Assembly (NCBI RefSeq): GCF_042681025.1
Contig: NZ_JBHUER010000009.1
Span: 46,604 to 110,603, forward strand
Source: Methylopila henanensis
GTDB lineage: Bacteria > Pseudomonadota > Alphaproteobacteria > Rhizobiales > Methylopilaceae
Direction: 5' to 3'
DNA length: 64,000 bases
Shown: in pieces, positions 54,828 through 62,571 of the stretch
Position numbering within the stretch: position 1 is the first letter of the stretch
How the letters are laid out: each line of letters starts with the position of its first letter
Program-made: the position numbers and the translations under genes
Notes under the pieces: generated by a model
The model's database searches: none
Seen by the model: the letters and a program-made list of their open reading frames with translations, nothing else
Told to the model about the DNA's origin: nothing

Positions 54828-56039
54828 TCACACCCGTTCGAACACCAGCGTGGCGTTGGTGCCGCCGAAGCCGAAGGAGTTCGACATCACGGCGTTCAGG
54901 GTCTTGTCGGTCCGCTCGCGCAGGATCGGCATGTCGGCGAAGGCCGGGTCGAGCTCCTCGATGTGGGCGCTCTCGGCCATGAAGCCGCTCTGCATCATCA
55001 GCAGCGAATAGATCGCCTCCTGCACGCCGGCGGCGCCGAGCGAATGCCCGGTGAGCGACTTGGTGCCGGAGATCGGCGGGCACTTGTCGCCGAACACCGC
55101 GCGCAGCGCCTCGATCTCCTTGAGGTCGCCGACCGGGGTCGAGGTCGCATGCGGGTTGACGTAGTCGATCGGATTGCGCGCCGTCTTCATCGCCTGCCGC
55201 ATGCAGCGCACCGCGCCCTCGCCGGAGGGAGCGACCATGTCGTAGCCGTCGGAGGTCGCGCCGTAGCCGGTCAGCTCGGCGTAGATCTTCGCGCCGCGCG
55301 CCTTGGCCCGCTCGTACTCCTCGAGCACCAGCACGCCCGCGCCGCCGGCGATGACGAAGCCGTCGCGGTTCTTGTCATAGGCGCGCGAGGCGGTGGCGGG
55401 CGTGTCGTTGTACTTGCTCGACATCGCGCCCATGGCGTCGAACAGGTTCGACAGCGTCCAGTCGAGCTCCTCGCAGCCGCCCGCGAACATGACGTCCTGC
55501 TTGCCCCACTGGATCATCTCGGCGGCGTTGCCGATGCAGTGGCTCGACGTCGCGCAGGCCGACGAGATCGAGTAGTTCACGCCCTTGATCTTGAACCAGG
55601 TCGCGAGCGTCGCCGAGGCGGTCGACGACATCGCCTTCGGCACCGCGAACGGGCCGATCCGCTTCGGGCCGCCCTTCTCGCGGGTGATGTCGGCGGCCTC
55701 GACCACGACCTTGGTGGACGGCCCGCCCGAGCCCATGATGATGCCGGTCATCTCGTTGGAGATGTCGCTCTCCTCGAGCCCGGAGTCCCGGATCGCCTGA
55801 TCCATGGCGACGTGGTTCCAGCCCGAGCCGCCGCCGTGGAAGCGCATGGCGCGGCGGTCGACCACCTCAGCGGCGTCGAGCGTGGGCGCGCCCTGGACCT
55901 GACACCTGAATCCGTGGGCGGCGAACTGCTCGGCGCGGGTGATGCCCGACTTCGCTTCCCGCAGGGCGGCGACCACCTCCTGCGTGGAGTTTCCGATCGA
56001 CGACACGATGCCCATGCCGGTGACGACGACGCGTCTCAT
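54828..56039 (-). CDS. fabB: Beta-ketoacyl-ACP synthase I
   Basis: 403 residues. Catalytic Cys in SISSACATSSH, His in NPHATSTPVGD and His in SLTGHSLGAAG, plus SFGFGGTNA at the C-terminus. FabB elongates the cis-3-decenoyl intermediate made by FabA, so it is needed for unsaturated fatty acids. It is 110 bp downstream of fabA on the same strand. Confidence 0.95.
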   Translation of the reverse strand: MRRVVVTGMGIVSSIGNSTQEVVAALREAKSGITRAEQFAAHGFRCQVQGAPTLDAAEVVDRRAMRFHGGGSGWNHVAMDQAIRDSGLEESDISNEMTGIIMGSGGPSTKVVVEAADITREKGGPKRIGPFAVPKAMSSTASATLATWFKIKGVNYSISSACATSSHCIGNAAEMIQWGKQDVMFAGGCEELDWTLSNLFDAMGAMSSKYNDTPATASRAYDKNRDGFVIAGGAGVLVLEEYERAKARGAKIYAELTGYGATSDGYDMVAPSGEGAVRCMRQAMKTARNPIDYVNPHATSTPVGDLKEIEALRAVFGDKCPPISGTKSLTGHSLGAAGVQEAIYSLLMMQSGFMAESAHIEELDPAFADMPILRERTDKTLNAVMSNSFGFGGTNATLVFERV

Positions 56040-56149
56040 GGGGAGCCTCCCAGTCCTGTGAATGGCCCCGCGCCGGGGCTCGCGACCCTGATCGCGAGGC
56101 GCGCGCGGCGGAGGGGCCGTTGATCCCGAGCCTTAGACCGAAGCGGCGC

Positions 56150-56671
56150 TCAGGCCGCCGCGGCGTCGGCCTTGAACAGACCCACCTTCAGATCCTTGGC
56201 TTGGTAGATGGTCTCGCCGTCCGCCTGAAGCCAGCCGTCGGCGATGCCGAGCGTGAGGCGGCCGCGCACGACGCGCTTGAAGTCGACGCCGTAGACGACT
56301 TTCTTCACGCTGGGCAGAACCTGACCCGTGAACTTGATCTCGCCGGTGCCGAGCGCCCGGCCCCGCCCCGGCGCGCCGAGCCAGCCGAGGAAGAAGCCGG
56401 TCATCTGCCACAGGGCGTCCAGTCCGAGGCAGCCCGGCATCACCGGATCGCCCTTGAAGTGACAGTCGAAGAACCAGAGGTCCGGCCGCACTTCGAGCTC
56501 GGCGCGGACGAAGCCCTTGTCGTTCGGGCCGCCGGTCTCGGAGATCTCCGAGATGCGGTCGAACATCAGCATCGGCGGAAGCGGAAGCTGGGCGTTGCCG
56601 CCGCCGAAAAGCTCTCCGCGCCCACAGGCCAGAAGATCCTCATACTCAAAGCTGGCCTTGCGTTCGCTCAT
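56150..56671 (-). CDS. fabA: 3-hydroxydecanoyl-ACP dehydratase/isomerase
   Basis: 173 residues, hot-dog fold. Catalytic His in FFDCHFKGDPVMPGCLG and Asp in LGLDALWQMTGFFLGW, the FabA pattern. It dehydrates and isomerises the C10 intermediate, the branch point to unsaturated fatty acids. It is divergent from irr across 251 bp and is followed by fabB and fabI. Confidence 0.95.
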   Translation of the reverse strand: MSERKASFEYEDLLACGRGELFGGGNAQLPLPPMLMFDRISEISETGGPNDKGFVRAELEVRPDLWFFDCHFKGDPVMPGCLGLDALWQMTGFFLGWLGAPGRGRALGTGEIKFTGQVLPSVKKVVYGVDFKRVVRGRLTLGIADGWLQADGETIYQAKDLKVGLFKADAAAA

Positions 56672-56922
56672 GTCGCTCCGTCGGCGTCCTCTGCTCGATC
56701 CCTGAGCCGCGCGGCGATCCGGCGCGCGGGCGCGGCTTTGCTAGCACACATGCTCGGCGACCGGAAAGCGCCCCGAACGCCGGAGGTTGATCGCTGCGCC
56801 GCGGCAGGCTATTTTGAACGCACGAGCGCCCTGCGTCTCTTGCAGGGCCGTCATTATGCGCGCCACGCCCGGCTCCGCCGGACCGGGGACGCCCCAGCGT
56901 AAGAGATTGTCCGAGACCGACG

Positions 56923-57408
56923 ATGGCCGAGACGAACACGACCACCGCCGCCGCCAGCGCGGTCGCCGCGGCTTCAGACTGCGGCCTTCGCCCGTCGCTC
57001 TGCGTCGCCCGCGACGTGGGAGGGATGCTGCGCGACTCCGGCCTGCGGCCGACCCGCCAGCGCATCGCCCTTGGGCGTCTGCTCTACGCCAAGGGCGACC
57101 GCCACGTGACCGCGGAAATCCTGCATGAGGAGGCGATGCGCGCCCGCGTGCCGGTGTCGCTCGCGACCGTCTACAACACGCTGCACCAGTTCACCGAGGT
57201 GGGCCTCTTGCGCGAGCTCGCGGTCGACGGCTCCAAGACCTGGTTCGACACCAACGTGACCGAGCACCACCACTTCCTGGTCGAGGACGACAACAAGCTG
57301 TTCGACATCCCCGGCGCGCACGTCTCGGTCGACCGCCTGCCGGACATTCCGGAAGGCATGGAGATTTCGCGGGTGGACGTCGTGGTGCGCCTGCGCCGCA
57401 AGGGGTGA
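56923..57408 (+). CDS. irr: Iron response regulator Irr (Fur superfamily)
   Basis: 161 residues. Fur-type winged helix with RPTRQRIALGRLLYAKGDRHVTAEILHEEAM and VSLATVYNTLHQFTEVGLLRELAV. The heme-sensing His cluster TEHHHFLVEDDNKLFDIP is present. The N-terminal heme motif GCPWH of Bradyrhizobium Irr is missing; two Cys lie there in DCGLRPSLCVARD. Irr controls heme and iron genes under low iron in Hyphomicrobiales. It is divergent from fabA, a conserved arrangement, and ends in a strong terminator. Confidence 0.93.
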   Translation: MAETNTTTAAASAVAAASDCGLRPSLCVARDVGGMLRDSGLRPTRQRIALGRLLYAKGDRHVTAEILHEEAMRARVPVSLATVYNTLHQFTEVGLLRELAVDGSKTWFDTNVTEHHHFLVEDDNKLFDIPGAHVSVDRLPDIPEGMEISRVDVVVRLRRKG

Positions 57409-57436
57409 CGGCCTGACCGGACCCGCGAGTGTGAAG

Positions 57437-57467
57437 AAAGGCCGCCTCACGCCGAGGCGGCCTTTTT
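57437..57467 (+). terminator. Rho-independent terminator of irr
   Basis: AAAGGCCGCCT, a 7-nt loop and AGGCGGCCTTT form an 11-bp perfect stem that runs into TTTTT. It starts 28 bp after the irr stop and overlaps any GTG start at 57431 for the next frame. Confidence 0.9.
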
Positions 57468-57469
57468 CC

Positions 57470-58537
57470 TTGACGCCCGCCGGCAAGGCCTCCCGCTCCG
57501 CGCCTGTCGCGCTCCTGACAGGTCTTCTGATCTCCGGAGCAGTCTTGGGCATAGATCGGCCCGCCGCTGCGGCCCCCTCGCATCGCGAGGCGGTCAAGGT
57601 CGTCGCGGACACGCCCCTCCCCGTCACCGGCGCCGCGGGCGCGGGCGTCTTCCGTCTCTATGTCTCGCGCGACTGGTCGAAGCCCGATCCGAGCGTGACC
57701 CGCGCCGTGACCGTGATCCACGGGCGCCTTCGAAACGCCGTCGTCTACCGCCGCTCCGCCGAGACGGCGCTTGTGGCCGCAGGACCGGAGGCTCAGGCGG
57801 AAACCCTGCTGGTCACCCCGCAATTCCTGGCCGATCAGGATATCCCGGCCCGAGACCTGCCCCCGGACACGCTGCGCTGGACGGCGGAGGGCTGGATGGG
57901 CGGCGAACCGGCGACGGGCCCTGCGCCGGTGAGCTCGTTCGAGGCGCTCGACGCGATTATGGACCGGCTGGCCGACCGCGCGCTGTTTCCGAACCTCCGC
58001 CAGATCGTCATCGCCGGTCATTCGGCCGGCGGTCAGGTGGTTCAGCGCTACGCGGCGGCGTTCCGGAAGGACGCCGCGCTGGCGCGGCTCGGCGTCCGCA
58101 TGCGCTTCGTGGTCGCGAACCCGTCGTCCTATCTCTACTTTTCGGCCGATCGCTCGACGCCGACCGATCCGAAGGCCTGTCCCGACGTCGACCGCTGGAA
58201 ATACGGCCTGCAGGACCGGCCGCCCTACGCCGCCGACCGCGACGCGCCGACGCTCGAGGCGGAGTACGTGGCCCGCGACGTCGTGATGCTGCTCGGCGCC
58301 AAGGACGCCGATCCGAACCATCGCGCGCTCGACAGGAGCTGCGCGGCGGAGGCCCAGGGGCCGAACCGGCTCGCCCGCGGCCTGAACTACTTCGACTACC
58401 TGTCAGCACGACATCCGGACGGCTTCCGCCACGTCCTGAGGCGGGTCGCCGGCGTCGGGCACAATGGCGACGCCATGCTGACCTCGCCCTGCGGGCTGCG
58501 CGCCCTGTTCGACGCGCCCGGCTGCGACGCGCCCTGA
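57470..58537 (+). CDS. Secreted alpha/beta-hydrolase-like protein
   Basis: 355 residues if started at the TTG at 57470; the frame opens at a GTG at 57431, but that lies in the irr terminator. A signal peptide is visible (APVALLTGLLISGAVLGIDRPAAA). The nucleophile elbow is IVIAGHSAGGQ and a late His is in VAGVGHNGDAM; AVTVIHGRLRN forms an oxyanion-type loop. The substrate is unknown. Its 3' end is overlapped antisense by the degenerate SH3 fragment's frame. Confidence 0.72.
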   Translation: MTPAGKASRSAPVALLTGLLISGAVLGIDRPAAAAPSHREAVKVVADTPLPVTGAAGAGVFRLYVSRDWSKPDPSVTRAVTVIHGRLRNAVVYRRSAETALVAAGPEAQAETLLVTPQFLADQDIPARDLPPDTLRWTAEGWMGGEPATGPAPVSSFEALDAIMDRLADRALFPNLRQIVIAGHSAGGQVVQRYAAAFRKDAALARLGVRMRFVVANPSSYLYFSADRSTPTDPKACPDVDRWKYGLQDRPPYAADRDAPTLEAEYVARDVVMLLGAKDADPNHRALDRSCAAEAQGPNRLARGLNYFDYLSARHPDGFRHVLRRVAGVGHNGDAMLTSPCGLRALFDAPGCDAP

Positions 58538-58548
58538 GACGCTCGGTA

Positions 58549-58693
58549 GAACCGCTCGCCGGGGTAGACGCCCCACAGCCGGTTCTGCTCGATCCAGCCG
58601 TCGAAGCCGTCGCCCTCGACGCGGCGCCAGCTTCCGTCGCAGCTGCGGGCCTCCACCAACACCTTCGGCTTGAGCCGGGCCGCGAGCCGCGCG
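58549..58693 (-). pseudogene. Duplicated C-terminal fragment of the SH3-domain gene
   Basis: 145 bp aligns without gaps to 59084-59228, the 3' end of the SH3 gene, with roughly one mismatch in 12. The encoded stretch runs LAARLKPKVLVEA through FDGWIEQNRLWGVYPGERF. The original stop is lost and the frame runs on antisense into the hydrolase gene. No start or signal peptide is attached, so I treat it as a remnant. Confidence 0.7.
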
Positions 58694-58766
58694 AGGGCGC
58701 TCTGATTTAGTCCGCAATCTTGGCGTGCAGGCGAACAATCGCTCGCCCAACGCCCGCCCCATTCGG

Positions 58767-59063
58767 TCAATCGGCCACGAGCGCGGCGATCTGGCCTGTG
58801 GTGACCAGAAACACTAACGCCTTCTCCATGTTGGATCGCGTCACAGATCGCACGATGACTAGATTTTGCTCGAAAAAGATTCCTCCTTTCTCCATTTCGT
58901 CTTCAGCTTCCTCAACAAGACGCACTGGATCATAGAATGTGAGGCTGTACCTAGCTTCACCTACGACAGCTTTGACATCAGAGAGCCATCCTTTAGCAAT
59001 GATGATTGCCTCACATTCATCAAAATCAACTGGCAGAACAAGACAAGCATCCGCTGGCGTCAT
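58767..59063 (-). CDS. 98-residue low-GC orphan protein between SH3 repeats
   Basis: MTPADACLVLPVDFDECEAI onward, ending TTGQIAALVAD. Soluble, acidic, no signal peptide. Alternating beta and alpha segments (ARYSLTFYDPVRLVEEAEDE, then NLVIVRSVT) suggest a small alpha/beta fold. Base composition drops sharply here compared with 70% GC neighbours, pointing to transfer. The ATG at 59063 is 14 bp after the SH3 gene stop on the same strand. A partial SH3 duplicate lies on its far side. Size and layout recall small immunity or regulator genes, but no family is recognised. Confidence 0.6.
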   Translation of the reverse strand: MTPADACLVLPVDFDECEAIIIAKGWLSDVKAVVGEARYSLTFYDPVRLVEEAEDEMEKGGIFFEQNLVIVRSVTRSNMEKALVFLVTTGQIAALVAD

Positions 59064-59077
59064 TCCTGCCTCCGCCG

Positions 59078-59638
59078 TCAGTCGAACCGCTCGCCGGGAT
59101 AGATGCCCCATAGCCGGTTCTGCTCGATCCAGCCGTCGAAGCCGTCGCCCTCGACGCGGCACCAGCTCCCGTCGCAGCGGCGGGCCTCCACCAGCACCTT
59201 CGGCTCGAGCCGCGCCGCGAGCCGCGCGTCGGCGCCCGCGCGCACATGGATCGGCAGCGCCGCGTCCTTCGACCAGGGCGCGACCAGCGCGGTGCGCCGG
59301 CCGGACAGCAGACTGTGCCAGACCCAGCCTTCCGCGCCCTCGGAATCGCGGATGCGGCGCCAGTTGTCGTATTCGGCGGTGATCTCCACCGGCTCGCCGG
59401 CCCGCCGGTAGACGAAGGCGACCGGATGCTCCTTGGTCGGGCCCTGCCGCACATAGACCTTGGCGGACTTCAGGCTGACGAAGCGCGGAATCGGCAGGCC
59501 CGAGACCGGACCGATCATGACGCCGGCCTCGCCCGGCTTCGCGGCCTGAGCCCGGGCGCCCGCCGGCGCGAGCGTCGCGGCGATCACGGCGGCCGCCGCC
59601 GCGGCGCGCGGAAGGCGGCGGAAAATCGATGTCGTCAT
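59078..59638 (-). CDS. Secreted bacterial SH3-domain protein
   Basis: 186 residues with a signal peptide (about 1-30, ending ARA-QAA). Two SH3b-like repeats: SLKSAKVYVRQGPTKEHPVAFVY to GWVWHSLLSGRR, and DARLAARLEPKVLVEARRC to DGWIEQNRLWGIYPGERF. Such periplasmic proteins bind peptidoglycan or act as adaptors. It is divergent from the hydroxyacid dehydrogenase. Its 3' end is duplicated 535 bp further on. Confidence 0.87.
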   Translation of the reverse strand: MTTSIFRRLPRAAAAAAVIAATLAPAGARAQAAKPGEAGVMIGPVSGLPIPRFVSLKSAKVYVRQGPTKEHPVAFVYRRAGEPVEITAEYDNWRRIRDSEGAEGWVWHSLLSGRRTALVAPWSKDAALPIHVRAGADARLAARLEPKVLVEARRCDGSWCRVEGDGFDGWIEQNRLWGIYPGERFD

Positions 59639-59813
59639 GCCCCGGAGAACTCCGTCTTTCGTCGCCGTATTGCGTTCCGCCCGCCGTCTGTTAGAGACGG
59701 CTCATCTGCCGTGCGCGGACGTTCCCCGCCCGAGCACGGCCGCCAGCATCCCGCGTCCGCGTTGACGATGGATTAACCGTGACGCCCGAGCGCCCCCGGA
59801 AAGGTCGACGGCC

Positions 59814-60809
59814 ATGAAGAAGCGACCGCTCGTCGTTGTGACGCGCCGGCTCCCGGACGTGGTCGAGACCCGGATGCGCGAGCTGTTCGACGCGCAGCTG
59901 AACCACGACGACGCGCCGATGTCGCAGAGCGCGCTGGGCGAGGCGCTCGCCGTCGCCGACGTGCTGGTGCCGACGGTGACGGACCGCATCGACGCCGCCG
60001 TGCTGGCGCAGGCCGGCCCGAACCTCAAGCTGATCGCGAACTTCGGCAACGGCATCGACAACATCGACGTGCAGACCGCGCTCGACCGCGGGATCACCGT
60101 CACCAACACGCCGGGCGTGCTGACCGAAGACACCGCCGACATGACGATGGGCCTGATCCTCGCCGTGCCGCGCCGGATCGCGGAAGGCGCGCGGGTGGTG
60201 CCGGACGAGCACGACTGGACCGGCTGGTCGCCGACCTGGATGCTCGGCCGCCGCATCTGGGGCAAGCGCCTCGGCATCGTCGGCATGGGCCGCATCGGCC
60301 AGGCGGTGGCGCGGCGCGCCAAAGCCTTCGGCCTGTCGATCCACTACCACAACCGCCGGCGGGTCTCGCCGCATGTGGAGGAGCAGCTCGAGGCGACCTA
60401 CTGGGAAAGCCTCGACCAGATGCTCGCGCGCATGGACATCGTGTCGGTCAACTGCCCGCACACGCCCGCGACCTATCACCTGCTCTCGGCGCGGCGGCTG
60501 AAGCTGCTGAAGAAGGAGGCCTATGTCGTCAACACCGCGCGCGGCGAGGTGATCGACGAACTGGCGCTGGCGCGGATGCTGGAGGCGGGCGAGCTCGCCG
60601 GCGCGGCGCTGGACGTGTTCGAGAACGAGCCGGCCGTGAACCCCAAGCTCGTGAAGCTCGCGCGCCAGAACAAGGTGGTGCTGCTGCCGCATCTCGGCTC
60701 CGCCACGCTCGAAGGCCGCATGGACATGGGCGAGAAGGTCATCGTCAACATCAAGACCTTCTTTGACGGCCACCGCCCGCCGGACCGCGTGCTCCCCGCC
60801 ATGCTCTGA
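59814..60809 (+). CDS. D-2-hydroxyacid dehydrogenase (glyoxylate/hydroxypyruvate reductase type)
   Basis: 331 residues. NAD(P)-binding GIVGMGRIGQAVARRAKAFG, catalytic Arg in NTARGEVIDE, Glu in FENEPAVNPKLV and His in LPHLGSATLEGR. The sequence is closest in feel to the alphaproteobacterial glyoxylate reductase/D-glycerate dehydrogenase group. In a C1-using relative it would serve the serine cycle; that is inference. It stands alone. Confidence 0.88.
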   Translation: MKKRPLVVVTRRLPDVVETRMRELFDAQLNHDDAPMSQSALGEALAVADVLVPTVTDRIDAAVLAQAGPNLKLIANFGNGIDNIDVQTALDRGITVTNTPGVLTEDTADMTMGLILAVPRRIAEGARVVPDEHDWTGWSPTWMLGRRIWGKRLGIVGMGRIGQAVARRAKAFGLSIHYHNRRRVSPHVEEQLEATYWESLDQMLARMDIVSVNCPHTPATYHLLSARRLKLLKKEAYVVNTARGEVIDELALARMLEAGELAGAALDVFENEPAVNPKLVKLARQNKVVLLPHLGSATLEGRMDMGEKVIVNIKTFFDGHRPPDRVLPAML

Positions 60810-60904
60810 CGGTCCGCGCCGCGCGACAGGAGGCGCGGACCACGCGCGTTGATGAACTCTCGCACGTTTCGCTGGACCGCGATCTCTGAGCGGCTATTCT
60901 GGAT

Positions 60905-60943
60905 CGGCCGCTATCCCTCTGGAAACAAAGGCGATAGCGGCCG
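60905..60943. repeat. 11-bp-arm inverted repeat
   Basis: CGGCCGCTATC (60905-60915) and GATAGCGGCCG (60933-60943) are perfectly complementary across 17 nt, followed by TTTCC. About 95 bp past the dehydrogenase stop, it may be its terminator, though the T-run is short. Confidence 0.55.
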
Positions 60944-61159
60944 TTTCCGGGCAGCAGTCTCCGCGGACATAGCTGGAACAGCGACCAGCTGGCCGGAGTT
61001 TTTGCGCGCCGGGCGGGCTCCGTCGGCATGATGGCGGGGACCCGATCATCGCGCATCCGTCCTGCTCCAGGCCCCGGCTTAAGCGGCGCCGCTCCGCGGG
61101 AGACAACGCGAACGCTTGCGGGAATGCAACCCGGCGATTGACTCCGTGGCGGCAGCGAT

Positions 61160-61189
61160 CCATGTTCATGGAACATTCGATGAACATGG
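61160..61189. promoter_or_regulatory. 10-bp-arm dyad just upstream of small secreted gene
   Basis: CCATGTTCAT (61160-61169) and ATGAACATGG (61180-61189) pair perfectly across a 10-nt spacer. It ends 9 bp before the ATG at 61199, so it could be an operator or a stem that covers the ribosome site. The palindrome centre itself contains GAACATTC. Confidence 0.5.
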
Positions 61190-61198
61190 GGTGGAACG

Positions 61199-61597
61199 AT
61201 GCGCATGCAGCCTACAGCCGCCAGGCGGCGTTTCCGCCACGCCGCGGCCGTTCTCGCCGTCGCGCTTTTCGCGCTCGCGGGCCTGCCGGGCCTGTCGGCC
61301 GCCGCCGAGCTGGTGGCGCCGGACGCGCTGAAAACCGGCTGGTTCGACGGCCGCACGGTTTCGACCACAGGCCCGCGCGGGGGCCGCTCGGATTTCGTGT
61401 TCACGCCCAACGGCAAGGTGACGCGCACGGGCGGGCGCGCCGGCGCCGCGACCGACGGCACCTGGCGGCTCGACGACGACGGCTTCTGCATGAAGCTCGG
61501 CCAGGCCCGGCGGGAATCCTGCTATCTCGCGATCCGGTCGGGGGACAGCCTGAAAGTGGTGCGTCGGTCCGGCGGCGCCTTCGTCTGGGCGCGCTGA
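61199..61597 (+). CDS. Small secreted protein of unknown function
   Basis: 132 residues with a signal peptide (RRRFRHAAAVLAVALFALAGLPGLSAAAE). The mature part, about 97 residues, reads like a small beta-barrel: DFVFTPNGKVTRTGGRAGAATDGTWRLDDDGFCMKLG, with two Cys (FCMKLG, ESCYLAI) that could pair. The layout recalls lipocalin-like or DUF995-like secreted proteins, but I cannot assign a family. ATG 61199 follows GGGGTGG. Confidence 0.65.
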   Translation: MRMQPTAARRRFRHAAAVLAVALFALAGLPGLSAAAELVAPDALKTGWFDGRTVSTTGPRGGRSDFVFTPNGKVTRTGGRAGAATDGTWRLDDDGFCMKLGQARRESCYLAIRSGDSLKVVRRSGGAFVWAR

Positions 61598-61609
61598 CCG
61601 GCGCCAGGC

Positions 61610-62419
61610 TCAGCCGCGCGCGTGGATCGACAGGTCGCGGATCGTCGGCGCCGTCCCGGTGACCGGGTTGTCCGGGTCCCAGCCGTAGGAGATCGTCTCG
61701 AAGCGCATCGCGCGGGCGTCAACCACGAGCAGCCGGCCGACGAGGCCCTGCCCGAAGCCGACGATCTCGCGGATCACCTCGATCGCCATCATCGAGCCCA
61801 TCATGCCGGCGAGGGCGCCGAGCACCCCGGCCTCGGCGCAGGGCGCGACGGTCCCGGGCGGCGGCGGCTCCGGAAACAGACAGCGCCAGGTCGGGTTCGG
61901 CGCGCCGTCCGGCCCGGTCTCGTGGGCGCGGATGGTGGTGAGCGCGCCGTCGAAGGTCCCGAGCGAGGCGGTCACCAGCGGCCGGGCGGCGAGCGCGCAG
62001 GCGTCGGCGACGAGGTAGCGGGTCGCGAAACTGTCCGAACCGTCGGCGACGAGGTCGTAGGAGGCGATCAGTTCCATCGCGTTGGCGGCGTCGAGCCGGA
62101 ACGGGTGGGCCGTGACCGTCACATGCGGGTTGACGCGCGCGATCGCGTCGACGGCGGAGTCCGTCTTGGGCCGGCCGACGTCCGGCGTCCCGTGCAGCAC
62201 TTGCCGCTGCAGGTTCGACAGCGAGACCACGTCGTCGTCGACGATCCCGATGGTCCCTACGCCGGCGGCGGCGAGGTAGAGCGCGAGCGGGCTGCCGAGC
62301 CCTCCGGCGCCCACCAGCAGCACGCGGGCTTTCGCGAGCTTCTGCTGGCCGGGCCCGCCGACCTCCCGCAGCACGATGTGGCGGGCGTAGCGTTCGATCT
62401 CGTCGGAGCTGAGCGGCAT
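61610..62419 (-). CDS. MoeB/ThiF-like E1 adenylating enzyme with lost zinc site
   Basis: 269 residues from the ATG at 62419 (MPLSSDEIERYARHIVLREVGG). ATP-binding VLLVGAGGLGSPLALYLAAAGVG, Asp in GIVDDDVVSLSNLQRQ, and DGSDSFATRYLV. The catalytic Cys is kept in APCAEAGVLG. MoeB and ThiF normally carry two CxxC zinc pairs; here the first reads TWRC and the second is absent. It adenylates a small sulfur carrier such as MoaD or ThiS; no carrier gene is in the window. Confidence 0.85.
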   Translation of the reverse strand: MPLSSDEIERYARHIVLREVGGPGQQKLAKARVLLVGAGGLGSPLALYLAAAGVGTIGIVDDDVVSLSNLQRQVLHGTPDVGRPKTDSAVDAIARVNPHVTVTAHPFRLDAANAMELIASYDLVADGSDSFATRYLVADACALAARPLVTASLGTFDGALTTIRAHETGPDGAPNPTWRCLFPEPPPPGTVAPCAEAGVLGALAGMMGSMMAIEVIREIVGFGQGLVGRLLVVDARAMRFETISYGWDPDNPVTGTAPTIRDLSIHARG

Positions 62420-62571
62420 GGCGACCGCTATAGCATGTCGGCGCTCAACGCGCGCCACCCTCCCTCCGGCGCTTCGGACATGGCGGACGGCCTCGTTTTT
62501 CAACGGTCCCATTAACGCGGCCGTCGGACATCTCCGGCATGATGGCGAAGATTTCGCACGGGAGCCTGCCC

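Larger units (their letters stand above)
60810..61198. other. Gene-free stretch with two inverted repeats
   Basis: About 390 bp between the dehydrogenase and the small secreted protein. No ribosome-site-supported frame is seen. It holds an 11-bp-arm dyad at 60905-60943 and a 10-bp-arm dyad at 61160-61189, described separately. Base composition is a little lower in GC than the flanks. Confidence 0.6.

Noticed and set aside
58396..58770. A 124-codon minus-strand frame covering the SH3 fragment
   Set aside because: It joins the fragment to unrelated sequence, begins at a TTG inside the end of the 98-codon gene and runs antisense through the hydrolase 3' end. It is better read as a remnant than as a gene.
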